A stretch of 64,000 nucleotides of DNA. It comes from Pseudomonas guariconensis (GTDB lineage Bacteria; Pseudomonadota; Gammaproteobacteria; Pseudomonadales; Pseudomonadaceae). The position numbers and the translations under genes are program-made. The notes below the pieces were generated by a model. The model searched no databases, was not told where the DNA came from, and saw only the letters and a program-made list of their open reading frames with translations. The stretch's first letter is position 1. Every line of letters begins with the position of its first letter. The stretch is taken from positions 62,001 to 126,000 of the forward strand of contig NZ_FMYX01000002.1 in assembly GCF_900102675.1 (NCBI RefSeq), in the 5' to 3' direction. Positions 56,970 to 64,000 of this stretch are shown piece by piece.

Positions 56970-59545
56970 GACTTGTTCTTGCCTTTGCGCGGCGCGCCGG
57001 ACTTCGACGGCCCTTTGCGATGCTTGGTCGGCTTGCCGGACGCCTTGGCGCCTTTGTCCGACTTGCCGCTGGCGTGGCTGTGACGGGCCTCGCTCATCAG
57101 CGCCTTTTTCATTTCCCGGCTTTTGCGCACTTCGGCATTACGCTGCACGGCGTCCTTGGGGAAGTACGCCTCGGCAGTCTCGCTTTTGCGGCTGCGCGGC
57201 TTGGGCGAAATCTTCGCCTCGGATGCAGGTGCCGGCTGGGCTGCAGGTACCGCTTTGTCGGCCGCGGCAGCGGGTTTGCGACCGACCGGGGCGTTGACGC
57301 TCGCCTCGGACATCTCGAAGTCGATCTTGCGCTGCTCCAGGTCGACACGCATGACCTTGACCTCGACAGTATCGCCCAGGCGGAAGCTGCGACCACTGCG
57401 CTCGCCAGACAGACGGTGGTGCACCGGATCGAAGTGGTAATAGTCACCCGGCAAGGCGCTGACATGTACCAGGCCTTCCACATAGATGTCGGTCAGTTCG
57501 ATGAACAGGCCGAAGCCGGTCACCGCGGTGATCACGCCCGGGAAGGTCTCGCCGACACGGTCGCGCATGTATTCGCATTTGAGCCAGTTGACGACGTCGC
57601 GCGTGGCCTCGTCGGCACGTCGCTCGGTCATCGAGCACTGCTCGCCCATCTGGTCGAGGGTGTTCTCGTCGTATGGGTAAATGCGCGCCTTCGGAATGCT
57701 CATGGCACCCGCCCGCTTGACATGCGGAGTATCGATCTTCGAGCGGATCACGCTGCGGATGGCGCGATGCACCAGCAGGTCCGGGTAACGGCGAATCGGC
57801 GAGGTGAAGTGGGTGTAGGCCTCGTAGTTCAGGCCGAAGTGGCCGTTATTCTCGACGCTGTACACCGCCTGGCTCAACGAGCGCAGCATGACGGTCTGGA
57901 TCAGATGGAAGTCCGGGCGCCCGGCAATGCTCGCCAACAGGGCCTGGTAGTCCTTCGGCGAAGGATCCTTGCCCTTGTGCAGCGAAAGGCCCAGCTCGCC
58001 CAAGAATGCGCGCAGTTTTTCCAGGCGCTCCGGTGGCGGGCCATCGTGAACACGGTAGAGTGCCGGAACGCCGTGCTTCTGCAGGAACTCGGCGGTGGCC
58101 ACGTTGGCCGCCAGCATGCACTCCTCGATCAGCTTGTGGGCATCGTTGCGTACGGTCGGGCGAATCTCATCGATCTTGCGGTCTTCACCGAAGATGATGC
58201 GGGTTTCCTGGGTCTCGAAGTCGATCGCGCCACGGGTGTGGCGAGCCGCCACCAGCACCTTGTACAGGGCATAGAGGTGCTTGAGGTCCGGCAGAACCGC
58301 GCTGTACTCCTCGCGCAGGGCCTTGCCTTCGCGGGTACGGGCATGTTCGAGCATGCTGCTGACCTTGTTGTAGGTCAGGCGGGCATGGGAATGAATCACC
58401 GCTTCGTAGAACTGATAGTCGACCATCTGGCCGGCCTTGTTGATGGTCATTTCGCAGACCATGGCCAGGCGATCGACGTGCGGGTTCAGCGAACACAGGC
58501 CGTTGGACAGCTCCTCGGGCAGCATCGGAATCACGCGCTCGGGGAAGTACACCGAGTTGCCGCGCTGCTGCGCCTCGACATCCAGGGCCGAACCTAGGCG
58601 CACATAGCTGGAAACGTCAGCGATCGCCACGTACAGGCGCCAGCCGCCCGAGAACAGCCGCAGCTTGCCCAAGGGCTCGCAATAAACGGCATCGTCGAAG
58701 TCGCGGGCATCTTCGCCATCGATGGTGACAAACGGAAGATGACGCAGATCGATGCGCTTTTCCTTGTCCTTCTCTTCGACCTCGGAGCGGAACTTGCGCG
58801 CTTCCTTGATCACATCTTTAGGCCAGACGTGAGGAATATCGTAGCTACGCAGCGCGACATCGATCTCCATGCCGGGCGCCATGTAGTTGCCGATCACCTC
58901 CACCACATCACCCTGGGGCTGGAAGCGTGGGGTCGGCCAATGGGTGATCTTGATCTCGACGAACTGGCCAATCTTCGCACCACCGTTACGCCCGGCAGTC
59001 ACCAGCACTTCCTGCTGGATCTTCGGGTTATCGGGAGTGACATAACCAATGCCACCTTCCTCGAAGTAGCGGCCGACCACGCTCTCGTGGGCACGGGAGA
59101 TGATTTCGACCAGCACGCCTTCACGACGGCCACGGCGATCGACACCGGAAACCCGGGCCAGACCGCGGTCACCGTCGAACACCAGGCGCATCTGCGCAGG
59201 GCTCAGGAAGAGATCTTCACTGCCATCATCCGGGATCAGGAAGCCGAAACCATCGCGGTGGCCGGAAACGCGACCGCAGATCAGGTCAAGCTTGTCTACC
59301 GGGGCATAGGTGCCGCGCCGGGTATAGATAAGCTGGCCATCGCGCTCCATGGCGCGCAGGCGGCGGCGCAGGGCTTCGATCTGGTCTTCTTCGTGCAGGC
59401 CGAACTCGGCGGCCAGCTCTTCGCGAGCGGCCGGTTCGCCACGGTCGGCGAGACGCTGCAGGATCAGCTCACGGCTAGGAATGGGATTTTCGTATTTTTC
59501 CGCTTCGCGAGCGGCCTCGGGATCGAGGGATTGCCAATCGGCCAT
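56966..59545 (-). CDS. rnr: Ribonuclease R
   Basis: An 859-residue 3'-5' exoribonuclease that degrades structured RNA and takes part in rRNA quality control and cold growth. Domains: an N-terminal helix-turn-helix (IPSRELILQRLADRGEPAAREELAAEFGL), two cold-shock domains (about 80-240), the RNB catalytic core with TIDGEDARDFDDAVYCE, an S1 domain (GVITAVTGFGLFIELTDIYVEGLVHVSALPGDYYHF) and a long Lys/Ala-rich basic tail to KGPSKSGAPRKGKNKS. I start at MADWQSLDPE (59545), although the ribosome site is weak. Confidence 0.96.
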   Translation of the reverse strand: MADWQSLDPEAAREAEKYENPIPSRELILQRLADRGEPAAREELAAEFGLHEEDQIEALRRRLRAMERDGQLIYTRRGTYAPVDKLDLICGRVSGHRDGFGFLIPDDGSEDLFLSPAQMRLVFDGDRGLARVSGVDRRGRREGVLVEIISRAHESVVGRYFEEGGIGYVTPDNPKIQQEVLVTAGRNGGAKIGQFVEIKITHWPTPRFQPQGDVVEVIGNYMAPGMEIDVALRSYDIPHVWPKDVIKEARKFRSEVEEKDKEKRIDLRHLPFVTIDGEDARDFDDAVYCEPLGKLRLFSGGWRLYVAIADVSSYVRLGSALDVEAQQRGNSVYFPERVIPMLPEELSNGLCSLNPHVDRLAMVCEMTINKAGQMVDYQFYEAVIHSHARLTYNKVSSMLEHARTREGKALREEYSAVLPDLKHLYALYKVLVAARHTRGAIDFETQETRIIFGEDRKIDEIRPTVRNDAHKLIEECMLAANVATAEFLQKHGVPALYRVHDGPPPERLEKLRAFLGELGLSLHKGKDPSPKDYQALLASIAGRPDFHLIQTVMLRSLSQAVYSVENNGHFGLNYEAYTHFTSPIRRYPDLLVHRAIRSVIRSKIDTPHVKRAGAMSIPKARIYPYDENTLDQMGEQCSMTERRADEATRDVVNWLKCEYMRDRVGETFPGVITAVTGFGLFIELTDIYVEGLVHVSALPGDYYHFDPVHHRLSGERSGRSFRLGDTVEVKVMRVDLEQRKIDFEMSEASVNAPVGRKPAAAADKAVPAAQPAPASEAKISPKPRSRKSETAEAYFPKDAVQRNAEVRKSREMKKALMSEARHSHASGKSDKGAKASGKPTKHRKGPSKSGAPRKGKNKS

Positions 59546-59707
59546 CAGAAGGGGTTCACCTTGGGGTATATAGATAAGAATTCTGGCATAGGCGTATTGA
59601 AACCGGAAATGTCTGCCTTGGACAGCCCCAGCGGAGCGTCGAAGTGGAGGCAATAGGCCTGCGGAATCAACAAGTTGAATTTTTTGAATTTTTTTTTGAT
59701 CCGGGGC

Positions 59708-59736
59708 TTTACAGCCCTCAGGAGCGTCCGTATAGT
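59708..59736 (+). promoter_or_regulatory. Sigma-70 promoter of the tRNA-Leu pair
   Basis: TTTACA at 59708 and TATAGT at 59731 are 17 bp apart. GCGC follows the -10 element, as in stringently controlled stable-RNA promoters. An AT-rich tract at 59674-59699 just upstream resembles an UP element. Confidence 0.8.
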
Positions 59737-59818
59737 GCGCACCACAACGACGGACAGCCGACGTTGTAGTTGAGATGCAACGCGATGTAAAGCATCATGT
59801 GACCTCGACGAAATGTGT

Positions 59819-59905
59819 GCCCAGGTGGCGGAATTGGTAGACGCGCTGGTTTCAGGTATCAGTGGCTTAACGGCCGTGGAAGTTCGAGTCTTCTCCTGGG
59901 CACCA
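59819..59905 (+). tRNA. tRNA-Leu (anticodon CAG), copy 1
   Basis: 87 nt with encoded CCA. Acceptor arms GCCCAGG and CCTGGGC pair fully. The anticodon stem CTGGT/ATCAG holds loop TTCAGGT, giving anticodon CAG. The long variable arm (TGGCTTAACGGCCG region) is type II, as expected for Leu. The T-arm is GGAAGTTCGAGTCTTC. Confidence 0.96.
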
Positions 59906-59915
59906 ACTATTTTCA

Positions 59916-59943
59916 AGTAACAGATGACCAAGGATCTGTTACT
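59916..59943. other. Perfect hairpin between the two tRNA genes
   Basis: AGTAACAGAT-gaccaagg-ATCTGTTACT has 10-bp perfect arms in the 87-nt spacer, without a T-run. It may be a processing signal in the dicistronic precursor. Confidence 0.6.
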
Positions 59944-59992
59944 ACTGTGTTAAACGAACGATAGTCGTCTTGCACAGAAGATGTAAAGCTTT

Positions 59993-60079
59993 GCCCAGGT
60001 GGCGGAATTGGTAGACGCGCTGGTTTCAGGTATCAGTGACTTAACGGTCGTGGAAGTTCGAGTCTTCTCCTGGGCACCA
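59993..60079 (+). tRNA. tRNA-Leu (anticodon CAG), copy 2
   Basis: 87 nt with encoded CCA, identical to copy 1 except for two positions in the variable arm (TGACTTAACGGTCG region). These form a compensating pair change (G-C to A-T). Anticodon CAG. Confidence 0.96.
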
Positions 60080-60082
60080 TAC

Positions 60083-60113
60083 AAAAACCCACTAGCTTGC
60101 TAGTGGGTTTTTT
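60083..60113 (+). terminator. Terminator of the tRNA-Leu pair
   Basis: AAAAACCCACTAGC-tt-GCTAGTGGGTTTTTT: perfect GC-containing stem with a run of T immediately after, 4 bp beyond copy 2. Confidence 0.93.
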
Positions 60114-60288
60114 CTTGCCTGCGATTTAGCCCCCCGCCCTCTGCAGCAACGGCTTCATGCGCAAACACCGGCAAAGCCGGTGCCAAGCACTGCGTATCGC
60201 TCTCCACAGGCAAACCAGCCCCACCAGGAAGAGACGCCTCCTTAGCCCTTTGTCTGCTGATGAATTTCTCGCCATACGGCCACTTGAG

Positions 60289-60302
60289 AAACGATTTCGT
60301 TT
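60289..60302. promoter_or_regulatory. AAACGATTTCGTTT palindrome upstream of the iron-type ABC genes
   Basis: A perfect 14-bp palindrome 45 bp before the start of the binding-protein gene, in a likely promoter position. It matches the Fur consensus poorly (about 9 of 19 positions by hand), so the regulator is open. Confidence 0.4.
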
Positions 60303-60346
60303 ACCATTGTTTCCAAATATGTAGCCGTAAGCGAGGAAGTACCCGC

Positions 60347-61360
60347 ATGACGATCCGCCCGCAACTGCTGATGCGCAGCCTGGCCGCCGCTCTCTTCGGC
60401 CTGGTGATCGGCGCACCGGCCGCCTTGGCTGACGAACCGGTCACGCTGACCCTGTACAACGGCCAGCACAAAGAAATCGGCGAAGCCATCGCCAAGGCCT
60501 ACGAGGCCAAGACCGGCATTCACATCAATATTCGCAAGGGCAGCAGCAACCAGCTGGCCAGTCAGATCATCGAGGAAGGCGATCGCTCGCCCGCCGATGT
60601 CATCTATACCGAAGAATCCCCGCCTCTGAACAACCTGGGCGAACTGGGCCTGCTGGCGAAAATCGATGACGCGACCTTGGACATGCTGCCCAAGCAATAC
60701 GTCGGCGCCAACGGTACCTGGATGGGTGTGACCGCGCGAACCCGGATCGTCGTGTTCAACCCCAAGAAAATCGACGAGAAGGACCTGCCGAAAAGCGTCA
60801 TGGACTTCGCCAACCCCGAGTGGGATGGCCGTGTCGGCTACGTGCCTACCAGCGGTGCCTTCCAAGAACAAGCCGTGGCCATCCTCAAGCTGCATGGCCG
60901 CGAAGCGACCGAGGAATGGCTAACCGGCCTCAAAGCCTTCGGCAAGGCCTACACCAACAACATGGTGGCCCTCAAAGCCGTCGAGCGCGGTGAAGTCGAT
61001 ACCGTGCTAGTGAACAATTACTACTGGTATGCCCTCAAGCGCGAGCGTGGCCAGCTGGACTCCAAGCTCTACTACCTGGCCGACGGCGACGCCGGCAATC
61101 TGGTAACCATCTCCGGTGCCGGCGCCGTCAAGGCCAGCAAGCACCCGAAGGAAGCCCAAGCCCTGCTCAACTGGATGGCCAGCGAAGAGGGCCAGCGCGT
61201 CATCACCCAGACCACCGCCGAATACCCGTTGCATAAAGGCATGGTCTCGGATCAGGGCCTGAAGCCGTTCGAAGAGCTACGCCCACCGAAGATCTCGCCG
61301 GCGGACCTTGGCAACGCCGAGGAAGCCTTGGAGCTTGAACGAGAGGTCGGCCTGCTCTGA
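60347..61360 (+). CDS. Iron(III)-type ABC transporter substrate-binding protein
   Basis: A 337-residue periplasmic protein. The signal peptide runs to about PAALA. The mature part starts DEPVTLTLYNGQHKEIGEAIAKAYEAKTGIHINIRKGSSNQL, with DVIYTEESPPLNNLGELGLLAKID, and VLVNNYYWYALKRER carries the paired tyrosines that bind ferric iron in FbpA/HitA proteins. GAGGAAG precedes the ATG. The stop overlaps the permease start by 1 nt. Iron as substrate is inferred from the Tyr pair and family. Confidence 0.9.
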   Translation: MTIRPQLLMRSLAAALFGLVIGAPAALADEPVTLTLYNGQHKEIGEAIAKAYEAKTGIHINIRKGSSNQLASQIIEEGDRSPADVIYTEESPPLNNLGELGLLAKIDDATLDMLPKQYVGANGTWMGVTARTRIVVFNPKKIDEKDLPKSVMDFANPEWDGRVGYVPTSGAFQEQAVAILKLHGREATEEWLTGLKAFGKAYTNNMVALKAVERGEVDTVLVNNYYWYALKRERGQLDSKLYYLADGDAGNLVTISGAGAVKASKHPKEAQALLNWMASEEGQRVITQTTAEYPLHKGMVSDQGLKPFEELRPPKISPADLGNAEEALELEREVGLL

Positions 61361-62925
61361 TGACTGCCGCCCTGCCCCAGCCGGCCCTGGCGCGCTTCGT
61401 GCCACGCCGCAAGCGCCCCTCGATCTGGGTGGTGCTGCCCGTCCTGTTCCTGGTGGCGATGAGCTTGCTGCCATTGCTCTACGTCGCCCTCAAGGCATGG
61501 CAAGCCGGCTGGCATGAAGCCTTTCGCCTGCTCTGGCGCCCCTTCGTCTGGGGGCTGCTGCGCAACACCTTGATGTTGATGATAGGGGTCACAGTGGCCT
61601 GCCTGATCGTCGGACTGGCGTTGGCCTGGCTGCTGGAGCGCAGCGACCTGCCAGGCCGTCGCCTCTGGGGGGTGGTGCTGTGCCTACCCTTTGCTGTGCC
61701 GTCGTTCGTCAGCAGCTTCACCTGGGTGTCGCTGAGTTCGGACTTCGAGGGCCTGGGCGGGGCAATCCTGGTCATGGCGCTGTCGAAGTACCCGCTGGTG
61801 TTCCTGCCTGTGGCCGCGACCTTGCGCAACCTCGACACCTCTCTTGAGGAGTCGGCGCGCACCCTGGGCTGCAGCCGCTGGGGGGTATTCTTCAAGATCA
61901 CCCTGCCGTTGCTGTGGCCCTCGATGATCGGCGGCGCACTGCTGATTGCCCTGCACATGCTGGTGGAGTTCGGCGCCCTGTCCATCCTCGGCCTACAGAC
62001 CTTCACCACGGCCATCTACCAGCAGTTCGAACTGGAGTTCAGCAACGCCAACGCGGCCATGCTTTCGGCTGTGCTGCTGGCGCTGTGCCTGGCAATGCTC
62101 TGGCTGGAACTGCGCGTACGTGGCAAGGCGCGCCATGTGCGGATCGGCCAGGGCGTGGCCCGTCGCGGTCAACCGGTTCGCCTACGGGTTTGGATGCCCT
62201 TGGGGCAGTTGTTCTGCCTGTCACTGGCGGTACTGGGCAGCGGAATCCCCTTGGCCATGCTCGGCTACTGGTTGAGTGTGGGTTCATCGGCAGCATTTCC
62301 GGTTACGGAAATCGGCAAGGCACTGCTGACGTCACTGTCAGTCTCCTTGGGTGGAGCCGGTTTTTGCGTGCTGCTGGCGCTGCCCATCAGCTTTCTGGTG
62401 GTGCGCTACAAGGGCCGCCTGGCGATCTGGGCCGAGCGCCTGCCCTACCTGCTGCATGCCTTGCCAGGGCTGGTGATCGCGCTGACGCTGGTGTTCTTCG
62501 CCCTGCACTATGTGCCGGCCCTTTACCAGACGTCCGCCCTGCTGCTGCTGGCCTATGCCTTGCTGTTCCTGCCACTGGCACAGGCCCCCGTGCGCACGGC
62601 CCTGAACAAAGCCTCCCCCACGCTGGAAGAAGCGGCCCGAACCTTGGGCGCCAGCAGTTTTGGCGCCTTCTGCCGGGTGACTCTGCCGATCATCTTCCCA
62701 GCCCTGGCAGCGGCCTTCGCCCTGGTATTCCTCGATGCCATGAAGGAGCTGACCGCTACCCTGCTACTCAGCCCCACCGGCATGACGACGCTGGCAACAG
62801 AAGTCTGGGCGCATACCGCCAACGTCGAATTCGCCGCGGCAGCACCTTATGCGGCGCTACTGATCGTGGTGTCGGGGTTGCCGGTGTATTTGCTGACCAC
62901 GCGGATGTATCTGAACAAGGCGTAA
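61360..62925 (+). CDS. Iron-type ABC transporter permease (FbpB/HitB-like, double-length)
   Basis: A 521-residue membrane protein with about twelve helices and two BPD_transp_1 halves in one chain, as in FbpB. The ATPase-contact EAA-type loops are EESARTLGCSRWGVFFKITLPLLWPSM in the first half and EEAARTLGASSFGAFCRVTLPIIFPAL in the second. ATG at 61360 overlaps the preceding stop. No ATPase gene follows in this window; the next gene is on the other strand, so the FbpC-type partner must be elsewhere. Confidence 0.92.
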   Translation: MTAALPQPALARFVPRRKRPSIWVVLPVLFLVAMSLLPLLYVALKAWQAGWHEAFRLLWRPFVWGLLRNTLMLMIGVTVACLIVGLALAWLLERSDLPGRRLWGVVLCLPFAVPSFVSSFTWVSLSSDFEGLGGAILVMALSKYPLVFLPVAATLRNLDTSLEESARTLGCSRWGVFFKITLPLLWPSMIGGALLIALHMLVEFGALSILGLQTFTTAIYQQFELEFSNANAAMLSAVLLALCLAMLWLELRVRGKARHVRIGQGVARRGQPVRLRVWMPLGQLFCLSLAVLGSGIPLAMLGYWLSVGSSAAFPVTEIGKALLTSLSVSLGGAGFCVLLALPISFLVVRYKGRLAIWAERLPYLLHALPGLVIALTLVFFALHYVPALYQTSALLLLAYALLFLPLAQAPVRTALNKASPTLEEAARTLGASSFGAFCRVTLPIIFPALAAAFALVFLDAMKELTATLLLSPTGMTTLATEVWAHTANVEFAAAAPYAALLIVVSGLPVYLLTTRMYLNKA

Positions 62926-62947
62926 ACCGTTTCGTAGATCCCCCCCC

Positions 62948-62978
62948 GATCCAGGGGCTGCTTTACAGCCCCTGGATC
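62948..62978. terminator. Bidirectional hairpin between permease and chemoreceptor genes
   Basis: GATCCAGGGGCTG-cttta-CAGCCCCTGGATC has 13-bp perfect arms between convergent genes; there is no strong T-run on either side. Confidence 0.7.
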
Positions 62979-63019
62979 CGGCAGGGCAACAGTCGCCCCG
63001 TCACACCCCCTACGTTTTT

Positions 63020-64000
63020 TCAGGCGCGGAACTGCCCCAGGCTCGCCCGCAACTGTGCCGCCAGATCATCCAGCACCTTGCTGCTGGCCGTGGTCTGCAT
63101 CACCACCTCTGCCGAACGCTCAGCCTGGGCATGGATATTCTCCACTCGTCCGCGCACAGCCTGCGCGCCGTGAGCCTGTTGTTCAGCCGCCCGGGTCGCG
63201 AGACCGATGGCCGAGTGCACCTGCTCCACCGCTGCCTGTACCGACTGCTGACGACGCTCATTGTCACGCAGCACCAACAACCCTTCGCTTGCCTGGCGAC
63301 CGGCCTGGCTAATGGTGGCCACCGCCTCCTTGGCTCCTGCCTGCAAGGCGGCGATGTGCGCCTGGATATCGCCCGTAGAGCTCTGGGTCTTGCTTGCCAG
63401 GGCGCGCACTTCATCGGCGACCACGGCAAAGCCGCGTCCCGTCTCTCCGGCCCGGGCAGCCTCGATAGCGGCGTTGAGCGCCAGCAGGTTGGTTTGCTCA
63501 GCGATGCCGTGGATCACGGTCAACACCACTTCGATCTGCTCGCTCTGCTTGGCCAGCCGTTCGATTACCTGAGAACCCGTCTCCACCTCCCCGGCCAGGT
63601 TCTCGATCAAACGCGCCAGCTGGGTGGAAGCGCGACTGTTCTCGTCAGTGGCTTGGCGGATATCCACCACTTGCTGCAAGGCCGCTTGCATGGCCTGGCT
63701 TTCGGCCTGGGCCTCGTCCGCCATGCTCGAAAGATCACGCAGACTGGCGGCGACCTCGTCACGCTGCAGCGCAGCGGCTGCGTCGGCACCTGCGTTGCGC
63801 TGAGCCATGGTGTCGATTTCCACTCCCGTACGCTGAGCCACTTCGCCAGCCTCGCGGACGATGGGCTGCAACTTGTCGACGAAGCGATTGACCGCCGAGG
63901 CCATATCACCGATCTCGTCACGGCTGTCGAGCGCCACCCGCTTGGTCAGATCGCCCTCGCCCGCCGCCAGATCGTTCAGCGCCCCAATCAACAAGCGCAG
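63020..64000 (-). CDS. Methyl-accepting chemotaxis protein, C-terminal part (5' end outside window)
   Basis: The frame is open at the right edge; 326 C-terminal residues are seen. They begin in a HAMP-like segment ([34 protein letters not shown]) and continue as a long coiled-coil signalling domain. The highly conserved hairpin tip is [35 protein letters not shown], which binds CheA and CheW. Methylation helices lie on both sides. The ligand-binding domain is outside the window, so the stimulus is unknown. Confidence 0.95.
   Translation of the reverse strand: MRLLIGALNDLAAGEGDLTKRVALDSRDEIGDMASAVNRFVDKLQPIVREAGEVAQRTGVEIDTMAQRNAGADAAAALQRDEVAASLRDLSSMADEAQAESQAMQAALQQVVDIRQATDENSRASTQLARLIENLAGEVETGSQVIERLAKQSEQIEVVLTVIHGIAEQTNLLALNAAIEAARAGETGRGFAVVADEVRALASKTQSSTGDIQAHIAALQAGAKEAVATISQAGRQASEGLLVLRDNERRQQSVQAAVEQVHSAIGLATRAAEQQAHGAQAVRGRVENIHAQAERSAEVVMQTTASSKVLDDLAAQLRASLGQFRA

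Noticed and set aside
60281..60306. Fur box before the iron-type ABC genes
   Set aside because: Only about half of the 19-bp consensus positions match by hand; recorded instead as an unassigned palindrome.

Overview
The window is chromosomal DNA of a fluorescent Pseudomonas, most likely of the P. putida group. The evidence is high GC with a strong third-position GC bias, gene order dusB-fis-purH-purD-retS and rpsF-rpsR-membrane protein-rplI-dnaB, a CbiG-CobJ fusion in an aerobic cobalamin cluster, an azurin gene, and many copies of the roughly 35-bp palindromic REP element typical of P. putida. Species assignment is inference from family knowledge; no database was searched. No rRNA, CRISPR array, insertion sequence or prophage was seen.

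Layout. 1-9.3 kb is a housekeeping block on the + strand: end of a DUF3426 protein, dusB-fis, purH, purD, the hybrid sensor retS and a MarC protein. 9.3-10.7 kb holds two minus-strand genes of unknown function that look like diverged paralogs and are lower in GC. 10.8-18.5 kb is the cobalamin cluster: cobG-cobH-cobI-cbiG/cobJ on minus, cobL-cbiD-cobK on plus. 18.7-23.6 kb is a copper operon (two DUF2946 proteins, a PCu(A)C chaperone, an OprC-type receptor and a PepSY membrane protein). 23.8-30.0 kb has cycA, a GNAT acetyltransferase, cbpA-cbpM, a YegD-type Hsp70, a PerM protein and a PsiF repeat protein. 30.1-40.0 kb is mixed: an AraC regulator divergent from a DMT transporter, a lipase, osmE, a ferritin-like protein, an AsmA protein, an exported protein made of identical 15-residue repeats, a TetR regulator, an AGE-family enzyme, a small orphan protein and an SDR.

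40.0-40.6 kb is noncoding with a cluster of DnaA boxes. 40.6-45.7 kb is a branched-chain amino acid ABC operon (livKHMGF) on minus, preceded by a consensus sigma-54 promoter and five regularly spaced direct repeats. 46.2-52.1 kb has pncB-nadE, azurin with an ANR-type box, a micro-ORF candidate, a LOG-family protein and a YgiQ radical SAM protein. 52.4-59.5 kb is the conserved dnaB, rplI, membrane protein, rpsR, rpsF, rlmB, rnr block on minus. 59.7-60.1 kb carries twin tRNA-Leu(CAG) genes with a clear promoter and terminator. The window ends with an iron-type ABC transporter pair and the 3' part of a chemotaxis receptor gene.

Most promising for follow-up: the liv control region (sigma-54 promoter, phased repeats, hairpin over the livH ribosome binding site), the paralog pair at 9.3-10.7 kb, the DnaA-box cluster, and the identical-repeat exported protein.
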